A DNA stretch of 64,000 nucleotides, taken from Coenobita brevimanus (Eukaryota > Arthropoda > Malacostraca > Decapoda > Coenobitidae). Below, in pieces: positions 39,487 to 50,901 of this stretch. The position numbers and the translations under genes were made by a program. The notes beneath the pieces were generated by a model. That model was not told where the DNA came from and made no database searches. It saw nothing but the letters and a program-made list of their open reading frames with translations. The DNA lies in the NCBI GenBank assembly GCA_032717465.1, contig CM064658.1, positions 8,104,895 to 8,168,894 on the forward strand, written 5' to 3'. Position 1 is the stretch's first letter, and each line of letters begins with the position of its first letter.

Positions 39487-40390
39487 CTGCTACTCTCACT
39501 CCCCCATGATTCAGCATTTCACCTCACAATCCATCAGTTCCTGGGGCTTTCCCCATTTTGACATTCTTCATTGCTTCCATTATTTCCATCCCACTGATTT
39601 CTTCCTCCCTTCTCACCTCCCTCCTTCTCCTAGCCATTCCCCAGCCACTTATACTTGCATTACTTTCATTCTCTGTGTTTAACAGCTCCTTAAAGTGTTC
39701 TATCTGCTTTTTCTCCCTTCTCCACTATCAGTCTACCATTTTTATTTTTCACTCCCTTACTACTTTATCACCCTGTTTGACACCCTTTACCTCCTTCCAG
39801 AACATTTTCCTACATTTCCTCCATTTTACACTCAAATTCCATCCAAATTCCTAATCCACTCTCTTCTAACTCTGTCTACTAATGTTTTCACCTCTCTCTT
39901 CCTCTACATATTACTCTCTCTTCCATATCTTAACTTTCTCCATGTCTCTGGTTCCTGTCCACTCACTATATGCTTTCTTCTTTGGCACTCCAGCTTGTCT
40001 CACCTCTTCATTTCACCTTACTGTTCCTTGCACCCCCTTTCATCTTCTCTTCACCCCACACACCACCTCGCATGCTGCACAGATTTCTTCCGTGAATATC
40101 TTGCACACGCTTTCCACCTCCCTCATCTGCTCCAAATCATATGTACCCAACTGCTCCTCCACTTGTCTCTTATATTCTGCCTTTCTTCCCTCCTTGTATG
40201 GACTGCTTCCTCCTGTCCTTCCTTCTATTCATACATTGCACATGAACCTTGATTTTCACCACCACCAAGTGGTGGTCAGAAAGTCCACTTCCCCAGCCTC
40301 TGTATGCTCTTGCATCCATCACATACCTTCTCATTCTCTCATCCATACACACATAATCAATCACTGCCTTCTGTTCACAAACTCTTTCCC
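39487..40390 (-). mobile_element. LINE B copy B4, 5' part
   Basis: On the minus strand it starts with the endonuclease end (IDYVCMDERMRRYVMDARA, GLSDHHLVVVKIKVH, 40170-40364), then the basic linker, and ends in an APG-D-GL...GEMLNHGG-like RT entry at ~39500. Several stops are present. Confidence 0.72.
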
Positions 40391-40399
40391 AAGTTATGG

Positions 40400-40560
40400 T
40401 GAAAACTACAATGTGTACTCCATATTACATCTATATACTCAATCTCCAGGGAGATGCATTCCTTGCACAAATCTACTTTTTTTTTCTTTTTGTAAGGTAC
40501 AGTATCTGCCATTCCCCTAATATCTATTGTTTCTTCAGCACTGTGTGGAAAAAAAGGGTG
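40400..40560 (-). pseudogene. Exon-like cassette unit, degenerate
   Basis: The minus strand reads ILGEWQILY, an inserted A-rich stretch, then CKECISLEIEYID, a damaged version of the unit that follows at higher coordinates. Confidence 0.45.
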
Positions 40561-40589
40561 CAAAAGAAAAAAAATTACTGCCAAGTTCA

Positions 40590-40800
40590 GGTGAACGAAA
40601 TATGACATGTACTCCATCTTACATTTATATACTCAATCTCCTCCTCACTGATGCGTTCCCTACGGTACTTGTGTGGTATCTGCCATTCCTCCAACACCTC
40701 TGGTTGCTTATCACTGCTGGGTGCACCACCACCACTGGGCATGGCTGTGGCTGCAGCTGCCTGGGGGGTTCCACGTACTGGGGAAATATCATCATCATCT
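40590..40800 (-). pseudogene. Exon-like cassette, best preserved unit
   Basis: On the minus strand a TTTCCCCAG acceptor-like site (near 40785) is followed by an Ala/Gly-rich stretch with MPSGGGAPSSDKQPEVLEE and then EEWQIPHKYRRERISEEE, IEYIN and GTAAG, a donor-like site (near 40625). The open frame bounded by splice-like signals suggests a host coding exon. I do not recognise the protein. At least five further, worse copies lie on the same strand between 34430 and 40560. Confidence 0.5.
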
Positions 40801-41050
40801 TAATCCTACTCCCGTACATATCATCATCATCATGCTTATCATTATCATCATGATCCTATCTCTACTTCCTTCAGGTATATATCATCATTATGACCTCTTT
40901 TTCCCACCAAAGTATGGAGTGAGGCAGAGTTTAAAAAAATAAATAAAAAATAACATGGCAGCAGGAGTACTATCAACAGCATGCTGAGTGTACAGGGCCA
41001 GACACATTCATTCACTCACCATTTAAGCCTATGGAATCTCACAGGCACAA
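40801..41050 (-). repeat. Old LINE C-like 3' end, minus strand
   Basis: CAT-rich tract, GACCTCTTTTTCCCACCAAA, GTATGGAGTGAGGCAGAG, CATTTAAGCCTATGGAATCTC: the same order as at 33826 and 34203. Confidence 0.5.
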
Positions 41051-41149
41051 AGGTAAAAATAATGTCAGTTTACTTACCTAGTTCAATGAGTCCTCCTTTC
41101 CGGAACTTGATAAGAGGGATGTGTGGCTTCACTGCCTGTGGAAATTAGC

Positions 41150-41244
41150 AACATCATCATCATTATAATAACTACCACTGTCATCATTATCACCATTACA
41201 ACTACTGACCTCTTTCCCACTCAAGGATGGGGTGAGGTAGGATC
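41150..41244 (-). repeat. Truncated LINE C-like 3' end
   Basis: (CATCAT)n-like tract, then GACCTCTTTCCCACTCAAGG and ATGGGGTGAGGTAGG. Confidence 0.5.
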
Positions 41245-42050
41245 CACAAAGCATGGAAAAAGTGTGCATAATATTGCAGAGGGACATTTACAATTATAAT
41301 ATACCTGTTTATATTTTTGTTTTAGTGAGGAAGAAGGAATCAAAGGCTGAGCCCACAAATACAGTTCCTTCCAAGATAATAACAAAAACAATACAAGAAA
41401 AGAGCCAAATTCAAGATCCGTTAATTTCAAGATGCCTGGACACACTGTGTTTGAAAGACTGGAGATCATAGGAAGTAGGAAAAACAGACAGAAGGAGACA
41501 GTTCCAGAGTTGACCTGTTGCATAAATGAAGGACTGGGAGTAACAATTAACTCTTGCATTAGAGAGCTGGACAGAAAAGGGATGAGAGTTTGTTGCTAGA
41601 CGGATGCTACGCGCCCATCATAGAGGTGGAGGGATGCAAGCAGACAGTTCAGAGGAGCAGCGACCATTGAAGTAGCGACTGAAAAGAGATGAAGAGGCAA
41701 CAGTGCGGCAAAGAGACAGAGGTTGAAGGAAGCCAGTAAGAGGAGGAGAGTTAATGAGACGAAAAGCCTCTGACTCAATCTATTGAGAAGAACTGTATGG
41801 GGGGAGCCTCCCCACACATGAGAGTTGTACTCTAAATGGCAGAATAAAACCCGTGTATAAAGTCAACAACTGTGCAGGGGTAAAGAAGGCACAGAGTCGG
41901 CTTAGCACACCTACTCTCTTGGAAGCAGATTTTACAAGAGATGCAATATGATCTTCCCAAGATAAGTCCCGAGTGAATGAAACCCCAAGCATGTTCAAGG
42001 ATGATGCAGGATTGAGCTGGATATTATTATACATTAGTGGGTTGGGAGGA
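41245..42050 (-). mobile_element. LINE E, C-terminal part and 3' UTR
   Basis: On the minus strand: NNIQLNPASSLNMLGVSFTR, DLSWEDHIASLVKSASKR and LLTLYTGFILPF (41780-42061), then WGGSPHTVLLNRL and RLINS-like, ending PTSYDLQSFKHSVSRHL with a stop near 41405. This is the thumb and C-terminal region of a Jockey/CR1-like LINE. The preceding RT part lies at 54335-56370, beyond the LINE A2 insertion. A frameshift is present near 41800. Confidence 0.8.
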
Positions 42051-43206
42051 GGCTGCAGCATGGGCCGAACAGGGTGGTATTCCCGAGGGGAATGGGAATG
42101 CTGGTGATAGGGAGAGCTGGAGCTCCTGTTTTGCTAGCTATCTAACCATCCCCCTTTGCTGACCTTTTCAGCATGACAGTAACATGGACAGTAGACGAGC
42201 ATACTCTCCCAAACATTTCCTCTAACTATCTTATGCACTACACCACATGCACTTTACATTTCACACAACGTATCCCACTATGTTGCAGGGGTTGGTGACA
42301 GCAAGGGCATGCGGCCAGACAACTTCGCCCCCGCTACCTAGTGCCGGACTTCTGACAGTAAGCGTGACAGGGGTTCTGCCGGCATAGATCATGGGTCCGG
42401 GGCAAGATGAGGCTCGAGCCTATGCTAGAGGGTACAGGGCATTGCGGTTCCCAGGCTGCCACTTCCGCCCAATAGAGAGGGGCCTGAACCTGGGAGTAGC
42501 GCCCCAGGGGGCTGCCCTATCAGCGGGTGTATAACGGCGGGAAAGTTGCAGTGCCAAGGCGCGCTTGGAGGGTGTCCCTGCAGCTGTCCTGGCAGGGTGC
42601 CCCGAGGCCACTACCACAGCCACTGGTAAGCTGGTGGGCTAGGGGTCCCAGATCCATTGCCTGGACCTGGGTCTGTGCAGTGAGTGGGGCCTGTGGTATG
42701 TTTCAAAGGAAGCCTAAGGACAGTAAATCACCCAGGGGGATGAGGGTAGGTTCATGGAATGTGGGCAGTTTGAGGGGAAGAGCAGGGGAAGTCGTTGAGG
42801 CATTCAGTAGGAGGTGGGTGGATGAGATGTGTTTGCAGGAAGTCCGGTACAGGGGTGGATCAGCCAGAAAGATTGTTGGGAAGGACTGTTACTATAAGTT
42901 GTTTTGGCAGGGGGGGACAGATGGATATGGGGGTGTTGGTGTGATGGTTGCGGAGAAATGGATGGAATATGTTATGAATGTTATGAGAGTAGGCGATAGG
43001 ATATTGGTAGTGAAAATTCTATTCGGTAGAAAGATACCTGCAATTATATCAACATATGCTCCACAGGCAGGATTGGATGAAGCAGAGAAAGATAGATTTT
43101 CGGTTGATTTAATACGTGTAGTAGGTGGTATGCGGGATGCTGAGATAGTGGTTTTGGAGGGGACTTAAATGGTCATGTAGGTGAAGCAGCACAAGGTTAT
43201 GAAGGA
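42051..43206 (+). mobile_element. LINE A copy A2, 5' part
   Basis: It starts GGAGGCTGCAGCATGGGCCG like A1 and includes the GC-rich 5' region and the endonuclease (MRVGSWNVGSLRGRAGEVVE, CLQEVRYRGG, APQAGLDEAEKDRFS). A one-base deletion near 43158 shifts the frame just before the GDLNGH motif. It stops at AGGA (43203-43206), where the LTR element begins, and resumes at 51750. Confidence 0.85.
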
Positions 43207-44049
43207 TGTTCTGGTGTCAACATCTTTTTCCATATGAAGTTGTAGTATCACACATTTTACATAATAATTTTTAAAGCTGTTTAGTCATAATTAACAGTGT
43301 GTAATGAAGTGTGAATGATGAACAACCAAATATCATTTCGCTGTTAGCTGTGGTATAGGAAGAAGGTGGATGGCAGACCACAAGGGCCACCCTGTTTCAA
43401 TTATAAAAAGAAGGTTAGGAGAAGTGAAAAGATATCTGAATAAGTGCGTAAGCGTAAAGTCCTGGGGAACCATTTATTATGTTGGTATGTGTGAATGTAC
43501 TTAATACCATTTTATAGAGGTGTATAATGTGCTAGTAGAGTTGTCATTTATCTCTACTTTTTGCATAAGCCCAGAGTATATGTAATGCTTGGCACCTCAC
43601 TTTTTAGCTGACCTAAGCACCGCGCCCTAGTCGGCACGGTGAGCGTTCAGCGTCAGAACCCGTTTTACAGTTATAAAGGGAGGTGGTGTCGCTCCTACAT
43701 ATCTCTCGGGTCGCAGTTATATTATTCTGTACCCAGTAAAGAGAGATTTAATCTGCTCATTTCTGTCACCTTACGCTACCACTTAATAACAGACCAGCTT
43801 CCACCTTCTCGTGGCAGAGGACCTTTTGGTGGGGAAGTGTCGGGCAGTGACGGCGAGTAGCTGACGTGTACTACAGACAGTGTCGTCGATCCAACACGGT
43901 GGTCTAGTTATACTTACAGCAGAACACTTAATATGTAGTCAACTGCTACTCCATAACGGCTACACTAAATTGGTGGCCAGCAGTGCGACGATACATTTTA
44001 ATGGTGCTAGCGGTGGCTCGATATTTAGTGCTAGCCGTGTACCGATACA
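43207..44049 (+). repeat. 5' LTR
   Basis: It begins TGTTCTGG and ends GATACA (TG...CA). It matches 50902-51749 closely, with differences such as TAGGAAG against TACTGCAGGAAG near position 145. Confidence 0.92.
43671..43678 (+). promoter_or_regulatory. LTR TATA-box candidate
   Basis: TTATAAAG, 465 bp into the LTR, followed by GC-containing sequence; the same site recurs in the 3' LTR at ~51371. Position is plausible for the U3/R border; the start site is not known. Confidence 0.45.
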
Positions 44050-44055
44050 TTAAAT

Positions 44056-44073
44056 TGGTGCTCAGTGCTGGGA
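44056..44073 (+). other. Primer-binding-site candidate
   Basis: TGGTGCTCAGTGCTGGGA lies 6 bp after the LTR. TGG is the complement of a tRNA CCA end. The LTR end itself contains related GGTGCTAGC-type repeats, so the assignment is tentative and no tRNA is named. Confidence 0.4.
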
Positions 44074-45003
44074 TACGATACGTGCTAAAGGGCTTTATGC
44101 TGTGAACCAGTAACCCTTGCAATCGCTCGTTCCTGAAGGTGAAACAGAAAATCTTACTCTACTGTTGTAAAGGGACTAATTACTCGTGAGTTAAGTGGAG
44201 CAGATAAACTGGAGTGGTGAATATTAATTCCTCCCATTATTCTGCCAGTGCGAGATTCCTATCTTAAGCACAAACTGGCAGTTATCTCGCCCTGTGGTGT
44301 GCGAGATATCTCCATCTTCAAACGCAAACTGGCAAGAATCTCGCTCTCGTGTGCGAGAGGCGAGATAACGAGAGTTCAAGCCAGTGCGGTGAGGAGTGGG
44401 TCAACTAGCGAGCGACTTCTGGCAACTCCAGAGGCGCGGACGGCCGCAGCGAGCCGAGGGAGAGCGAGAGCGGGCGTATGTGGTGCCACGATCGTATGTG
44501 GTGCGTCGAGTGGCGTCACTGCCTGGCGTGCTGCTAACTCCCACAGCGAGCGTGTGCTGCATGGTTCGAGGAGTCTGATGGAGTGTGGAACGTGGAATGT
44601 GGAACATCATCCTGGACTTTCATATCTAGGTAGCATCCATGCATTAGTAATCCACACACACACACTTGAATCAACACACGTTAGTTAGTTGATGAGTGGA
44701 AATAAAGGTTTCTCAGAATTCCCTTGAAATAAATATACTTTCTGTGTATTGTATATATGTTCCATTCTCTGTCACTTACCATAACTATCCTTTTTTATGT
44801 CAGTTTATCTTCCTGTAACTGGGAGTAACTATCCTTTTTATGTCAGTTTATCTTCCTGTAACTGGGAGGGGAATATTACTGACAAGGTTGGATGGATACA
44901 GTGAAGTGGGGACGTAGAATTAGGGAAATAGAGATTAATCCCACTAGACTCAGAATTTTATGAGTGGGTTGATACATCAAATAAAAGTGCTCAGACATAT
45001 TAA
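44074..45003 (+). other. Long leader with tandem repeat
   Basis: About 930 bp before gag. A ~43-bp unit (AACTATCCTTTTTATGTCAG onward) is repeated twice at 44783-44868. ORFs in the leader are not conserved in the other element and are not called. Confidence 0.5.
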
Positions 45004-45822
45004 ATGAGTGAAGGACATATTGAGGATCAAGGTGATGAGGATATTTCTGAAGGACAGGATGAGGATTTGAACGTGTTACATTTGCGTTCTGGTCATACTT
45101 ATTCAACAGTCCCAGAGCAATCAGTTAGATCCAAAATGGCCACTAGTCTTGCTAATGAGGGTAATCCTAGTGAGGAGACTGTGAAAGCTGAGACTACAAC
45201 AGTACCTTTGGTCACTCAGGATATGCAAAATCCAGTCATTAGTGATAGTACTACAACCACTCACATACCTGTGTATACTTCTGATGTTTTTAGTACACCA
45301 CAAGGTTCTGGACAGAATTTATTTTCTGTTCTTTCTTCAAATGCATGGGGTATAAACACAGATTGTATTGGCATGCAAACCCAGAATCTTAATCAATGGG
45401 GCATGAATACTAATACTGGCATGCAATTCCAGGGCCCTTATCCAAATACCTGGGGCATGACTAACAATATGGGCGTGCAAAGTCAGACTAACCCTCCTCC
45501 TTTGTGGCAGATACCTGTACCTAATCTGGCTACTGATATAGTACAGCAGCATCCTAACTGTACTGAAAGTCAGGCTTTGGCGAAGGCAGGCATATGCTAT
45601 GCAGAAGCTAGCAAAGCCTTGCAAACTTCAGGCTGGAGAGATACAGCTACTAGTTCTCCACAGCAAAGGACCAAGGCTGTTAAGCCAGAGGTGAAAAGAT
45701 GGTGTGTCATACATGGGCACTGTCCTCATGAAACGGACTGTTGCCCCTTTGTCATTGAAAAGAGGAAGAAACTAGGGAACCCAGCTAGTTCGGGGGAAGC
45801 TCAGGGCCGCGCGCAAAAGTAA
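45004..45822 (+). CDS. Gag-like protein with zinc-knuckle-like end, probably internally deleted
   Basis: A 272-residue frame from ATG 45004. The N-terminus is acidic, then has LRSGHTYSTVP as in the left-edge element. The middle is a Gln/Asn/Trp/Met-rich region with three degenerate WGMNTN-type repeats (residues ~115-165). Near the C-terminus (residues ~237-250) a Cys/His set, C-x2-H-x4-H-x3-C in WCVIHGHCPHETDCC, stands where a nucleocapsid zinc knuckle is expected. The capsid-like PKFSG region of the left-edge Gag is not visible here, and 272 residues is short for a complete Gag, so an internal deletion is likely. Gag would form the RNA-packaging particle. Call inferred from position and motifs. 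Confidence 0.65.
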   Translation: MSEGHIEDQGDEDISEGQDEDLNVLHLRSGHTYSTVPEQSVRSKMATSLANEGNPSEETVKAETTTVPLVTQDMQNPVISDSTTTTHIPVYTSDVFSTPQGSGQNLFSVLSSNAWGINTDCIGMQTQNLNQWGMNTNTGMQFQGPYPNTWGMTNNMGVQSQTNPPPLWQIPVPNLATDIVQQHPNCTESQALAKAGICYAEASKALQTSGWRDTATSSPQQRTKAVKPEVKRWCVIHGHCPHETDCCPFVIEKRKKLGNPASSGEAQGRAQK

Positions 45823-45829
45823 TTAAAAT

Positions 45830-46210
45830 AGTACAATCCACCGATGCGTGTGTGGCAGCTATTACTAAGGTGGACTTATTATCTATTCCTTGGATCATAG
45901 GGAAAGGCCAAGTGTCCCTGATCGTAGATACAGGGGCATGTACAAACATTTTCTAGTAAAGCGCTGGAAAGACTTAAAGGTGAATTGCCTCTAACAAACT
46001 GGACATTATCACCACCTGATGTAATGTTGACAGGTGTGACAGGGAGTAGAATGAAGATTGTAAGCCAGGTGCCGTTGACATTGAGGGCAGATAAACGATC
46101 TCCTGTGTTACGTGCTACGTTATGTGGTTGAGGATTTTCCTCTGTCAGCTGATGGGCTGTTAGGCTTTGAGTCTATTTCCTTTAACGGGAAAGAGTTTGT
46201 AGGCCTTAAT
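45830..46210 (+). pseudogene. pol: aspartic protease, frame-broken
   Basis: LIVDTGACTNIF carries the protease active-site DTG motif at ~45927, followed by a TAG at 45954-45956. The next segments with family-like pattern (through VMLTGVTGSRM, and DFPLSADGLLGFE near 46150) lie in other frames, so at least two frame changes fall inside the protease. Its role is to process Gag-Pol. Confidence 0.7.
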
Positions 46211-46529
46211 CCCTCAGCAACACAAACTGGAACTGGCATCCAATCAGGAGCCGTCCAACCAGTTGTGACCCCGACAAGTGAAGCGTCAAGGGAGTCCCCG
46301 GATGCACACGAAGCCGAGGGTATGGACTGGAAGAAAGTCAGGGCTATAGTGAGTGGTAATCACCACTTACCCAGTCAAACTGTCTGTAAAATTCCTGTCC
46401 GAGTACCTGACGTGTCGGTGGGAACTGATGTAGCATGCTTAACTGAGACTGTGAAACATAAGGCATTGTCGCTGGAATCGACTCTGACTAGCGTTGGCCA
46501 AGACCAGAAGACGCCCCTCTTCATTGCAA

Positions 46530-47330
46530 ATATGAGTGGTGGCGCAGTTAAGCTCAGAGATGGTTTATATAGGCGACTTGATGTGCTATGGTGCCCCCAT
46601 AAAGGAAGTCGACGACGTGCCGGTGATCTCTCCTGTAGTTACATCTCAAGCAACGACTCAGTCGGAACCCATACGTCTGGCTAAGGAAAAACAGCTGGAG
46701 CAATACGTGAAGGTCACGGATAATGTAGACCATAAAACACGACTCCTAGCCCTCCTTAGAGAATTTTCCGACGTAGTAGCACTTCCAGGAGAAGCGCTGG
46801 GTAGGACGGATAGGGTGAAGCATCATATTGGTTTGTGCCCTGGTACAAATCCAGTTTATGTGCCCGCATACCGTCTACCGCACAGCCAAAGGGAAGCAGT
46901 GGAATGCACCACTCTTTCTAGTGCCTAAGAAGGACGGTGGTGTGAGACCTGTTGTGGATTTTCAGCAAGTGAACAAACAGTACCGGATCGTTACCCGATT
47001 CCGCATTTTGCGAGACTTACTTCAATCATTAGGTAAGGGAAATACTGTGTTTACTTGTCTGGATCTAGTGTCAAGGTATTGGCAGGTGGAGCTGACCGAA
47101 GAGTCGCGTCCCATTACTGCTTTCAGCACTCACTGTGGGCACTTTGAATTTCTCCGGATGCCTTTTGGACTGAGTAATGCTCCTTTAACATTTCAGCGGA
47201 TGATAAACCAATTGTTTGGCGAGATGTTAGGGCAAGACGTCTTAGCGTATCTAGATGACCTATTTTCCTACACCACAGAACGAGGATCAGATAAGATCGT
47301 TCCTAGGCCTCACTGGCTTTTATAGGAGTT
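46530..47330 (+). pseudogene. pol: reverse transcriptase with internal deletion
   Basis: Frames at 46536-46928 and 46828-47325 carry the RT start (FSDVVALPGEALGRTD, near 46765), FLVPKKDGGVRPVVDFQQVN, FTCLDLVSRYWQVEL (first catalytic Asp, ~47060), FEFLRMPFGLSNAP and VLAYLDDLF (catalytic YLDD, ~47240). Directly after LDDL the sequence jumps to TPQNEDQIRSFLGL, in a different frame. The usual ~70-80 residues between these motifs are missing, an internal deletion through the end of the palm. One more frame change lies near 46890. Confidence 0.85.
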
Positions 47331-47909
47331 TTGTCCACAGGTATGCCATCATAGCATCACCTTTAACAACGCTACTTAAGAAGGACGCTGCATGGAAATG
47401 GAGACCCTCGGAAGAGAAAAGCTTCAACGAGCTCAAACAAGCCATGTCAGAAACACCCGTATTAGCGTTTCCTGATTATACTCACCCTTTCTGTCTGTGC
47501 ACGGACGCCTCAGGTCTGGGTCTGGGAGCGGTGTTACAGCAGAAGGATGAGCAAGGTAAGACACATACCATAGCGTATGCTAGTAGGGCATTAAGACCCC
47601 CAGAGAAGAACTATTCGACGACACATTTGGAGACATTAGCAGTCGTGTGGGCGTTAGGACATTTCCGGGATATTATCTTTGGCTACCGGATAATTGTTTA
47701 AACTGACCATGGACCCATACGCGACTTGTTTAAAGGAAAAAAACTTGCACGGTAAGGTTGCGCGTTGGTTTGGCAAGGTAATGGAGTTTGATCCAGAGGT
47801 CAGATATTTATCAGGCCGTCAAAATGTTGTAGCCGACGCGTTGAGTAGAAACATTGCTGCTACCAAGCCGAGGATGTTGCTCTTGCTGAGTATTCCTCAG
47901 ACACGGTAA
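47255..47909 (+). pseudogene. pol: connection and RNase H
   Basis: The block starts QIRSFLGLTGFYRSFVHRYA, then FCLCTDASGLGLGAVLQQ (RNase H first acidic residue), ASRALRPPEKNYSTTHLETL and AVVWALGHFRDI. A TAA at 47699-47701 falls just before the expected TDHGP motif, which appears in another frame (TMDPYATC). It ends with GKVARWFGKVMEFDPEVRYL and ADALSRN, the conserved end of gypsy RNase H. Confidence 0.82.
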
Positions 47910-47939
47910 AAGCGGAACAACGTGGTTGTTCCTGCTACC

Positions 47940-49094
47940 TTACAGCAAGCCGTGCTATAGTTAGTTCATGACGTACCTCAAGCGGGTCATCCCGGTCGCG
48001 ATAGATGCATACGTGAGGCGAGAAAGAAATACTATTGGCCGACCATGAGGAAGGACATAGAAGCCCACGTCAGTCAATGCGTCAAATGCGCGGAAATACG
48101 AGGAATGACGGGACTTCCGACTCCCATCTTAGAGTATCCTCTACCGGAAAAACCCTGGGATACAGTCTCCATTGATCTCTTAGCGTTGCCGAGAAGTCGT
48201 CAAGGTTCAAGTTATGTACTGGTGGCAGTGGACCATTTCTCACGATTCACTGTTTTAGCACCTTTACAGACGAAAACTTCAGAGGAGGTGGCGCACGCTT
48301 TTGTGACTTCAGTGATTTGTCCATACTCTACACCTAAGGTATTGCTCAGTGATAATGGCAGTGAATTTCGTAACCAGGTTGTACAAGAAATCTGTCGTAT
48401 GTATGGAGTAAAGCAAGTTTTTGTAACGCCTTACAGTCCTAAGAGCAATGGCCTGGTGGAGAGAACAAACAGGAAGATACTGGAAGTCTTGAGACCAGTA
48501 ACCTCAAATCAGGAGGATAACTGGGAAGACTGGTTACCACGTAGCGGCGACCATCAACTCCTCAGAAAATTCATCAACTGGGAAGTCTCCTCATTATATC
48601 CTTTATGAAGAAGAGAAAGTGTTACCCTACGATTTGTTGGCTGGACCTCCTACTCCAGTAGACAACGAAGAAGACTACGCAAAGGTACAGTTGTTGAAAT
48701 TCCAACTTATACACATGAAGTACGGAAAAGATTAAAAGCCTTAAGAGCGGAGATGATGGCGAAACAACACAAAGGTAGTCAAGAAAAGACGTTACAGGCA
48801 GGCCAGAAGGTCATAATCCACAACCCTGAGAGAATTTCCAAGCTCAGACCTAAGTTCCGCGGACCATATACCGTTGTGGAACGAGTATGTGGAAATACTT
48901 ATAGAATAAAGGATGAAGCTAATGGAACTCAGGAGGCAGTATATGCTGATAGGATCAAACTAGTAAGTCAAGAGCTAGGCCTATCGTCTGATGTGTTGTG
49001 CCCTCTGTCTTCGTCGCAGTCTATGTCGTCATCCGTACCTGTCCCTAACCAAGAGTATCGCAGCAAGCTACGATCCCACAACAAGAGTGATTAA
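47940..49094 (+). pseudogene. pol: integrase with GPY/F module
   Basis: The HHCC zinc-binding module is visible (HDVPQAGHPGRDR, then KYYWPTMRKDIEAHVSQCVK with C-x2-C), with a TAG just before it at ~47958. The catalytic core has Asp in SIDLLALPRS, Asp in VLLSDNGSEF and Glu in SNGLVERTN (48045-48500). After a frame break at ~48540, 48753-49094 encodes a GPY/F-type module (LRPKFRGPYTVVERV, then VYADRIKLV). Integrase would insert the cDNA. Family call is firm. Confidence 0.85.
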
Positions 49095-49108
49095 GGGAGT
49101 ATCTACTC

Positions 49109-50819
49109 TTGCAGAAAAAAATGTGGCTGTGGCTCAAACTCCTCGTGCGTTGCTTGGGGTGGACCTATGGAACGACATCGGACATGGACACGACTGCGTT
49201 AATGCCAGGAGCACTGAAGAGCCCACTTGGAGAAGTCGTGGTAGTGGAAGATGCAGTATGCGTCTACTATCCAATGGAAGGCTATCTCCAAACGCCAGAT
49301 ATTGTCAAGGAGGTCTCCAAGGGCTTGTCGAATCTCAGACAGCAACTATTGGAAGTGGGAAAGATGTTTAATCGAAACCCACGATTGACAAACTCCGACA
49401 CTGAAGCTTTGTTGAGCTTCAGACTAGGCATATAGACAGGCTCACCGACAGGCTCACTAACTTGCATGTAGCTTTACCTAACGTACACTCTGATTCCATG
49501 CACGTACTAAGAGAGGACGTGGATAACTCTTTGGTATGGCATTAGATAAGGATGTAGTGCAATTGGGTAGACAGATGCATGACTTGACACTGGCCGCTAA
49601 AGCCAATAATAGATTAATCATGCATGTGTATAAACAGTTAGATGAGTTCACTAACAAAGCTAACAAGATAAACAGGACTACCAACCATCTAGTAGAGCTT
49701 GTGAACAATATCTAAATTAATCTACTAACCCTTGCTAACTTGGTGTTATTCACTGAGTACTTACATGCTCTCGACGAGTCAACCACTGCTTTGGAGAAGC
49801 ATGCAGCCAATATGGTGGACGGCTTAATCGATGCAAGTTTGAACAGGGTTAATGCTTTATTGCTGCCTACTAATATAGTAACAAATGCACCTGATATAGC
49901 GATGTGGAAGCATGGACTTATGCCACTCTTTGATCTGAGTCAGCTGGAATATTATTACCCATTGTTAGAGGCCCAGTTGACCCATGAAGGCATCCTTATA
50001 CTGGTACCTATGAGGAATGCTGTAATATACCAGGCATGGCGGTTCATTACCTTCCCTTTTGCTACTGCTAATAATACACGTTGTTATTGAAGAGGGTCCA
50101 GAGGTGCTAGTTGTCTCAGATGACAAGAAATATGTAGCAGAAACGACTGTAGATGAATTTGAGAAGTGTAAGGCCTCATTTCTTGATCTCCATGTATGTC
50201 CTACTTTGCATTTTGTCTTCGTACCATTAAAGGTAGAGGAGCGTAAGAGGGCCTTGTTGAACACAAATACTTCCTCTGCTCTGCAACGTTGCACCTTCCA
50301 ACCCATTCAATTGAAGTCAGTTTTCCATGCTCATATTCATGCGAAACAGTACTTTTACTTTTCTGAGACAGAGGATGTAACTGTGATTTGTGCCTCACAG
50401 AATCAATTCCTTACAGTAAAGGGGTACTATGTTGCACCTGATTTTTGTGAGTTACACAGTAAAGAGATAGCAGTTCTGCCTGGTAAGCATCATCTAGCTT
50501 TGACAGTGAACTTCTCATCCCAGTTACGACCCTTTTTACCTTCATTCAATGTTACTTCTTGAATGTGAACAGGCTGTCTCATGTATTAAAGGAGCTTACC
50601 TTCCTCTCCCACCTGAACAGGACTGATTTAGAGCCTTATGTACTGTCCTATCTTCCTTCATACCTTTCTCGTTCCTATTTTGGTCCTGGCGTTGGTCTTC
50701 TACTTATTGTGGTCTTGTTCTGTGTTTGTGGTTTAGGCTACTATTTAAGGCGCCAATTAAGGAACCCACTGATACCACGTGTCCGTACTCGAGGATTGCA
50801 AGTGGATGTTCCTGAATAA
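49109..50819 (+). pseudogene. Env-like third gene, frame-broken
   Basis: The gene lies just after pol. A splice-acceptor-like TCTACTCTTGCAG precedes an ATG at 49121, as expected for a spliced env message. The N-terminus is hydrophobic (MWLWLKLLVRCLGW, signal-peptide-like). The middle contains Leu-rich helical stretches (49436-49700), and later segments at 49740-50090 and 50059-50562 have scattered Cys and several N-x-S/T sites. The last segment (50559-50819, 86 codons) has one strong membrane span (LLLIVVLFCVCGLGYYL) and a short basic tail. At least three frame changes and stops break it. Position and topology suggest an errantivirus-like Env; no family motif was matched. Confidence 0.6.
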
Positions 50820-50901
50820 TTAGCTACCCTACACTCTGGTTAGGCTACACGGTAGTTAGGACAACAATGTCGACGAGGACGTCTATGGTGTGGCCGAGCG
50901 A

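Noticed and set aside
43639..43860. A 73-codon ORF present identically in both LTRs (also 51339-51560)
   Set aside because: Identity follows from LTR duplication. It spans the TATA-box region and has no recognisable domain.
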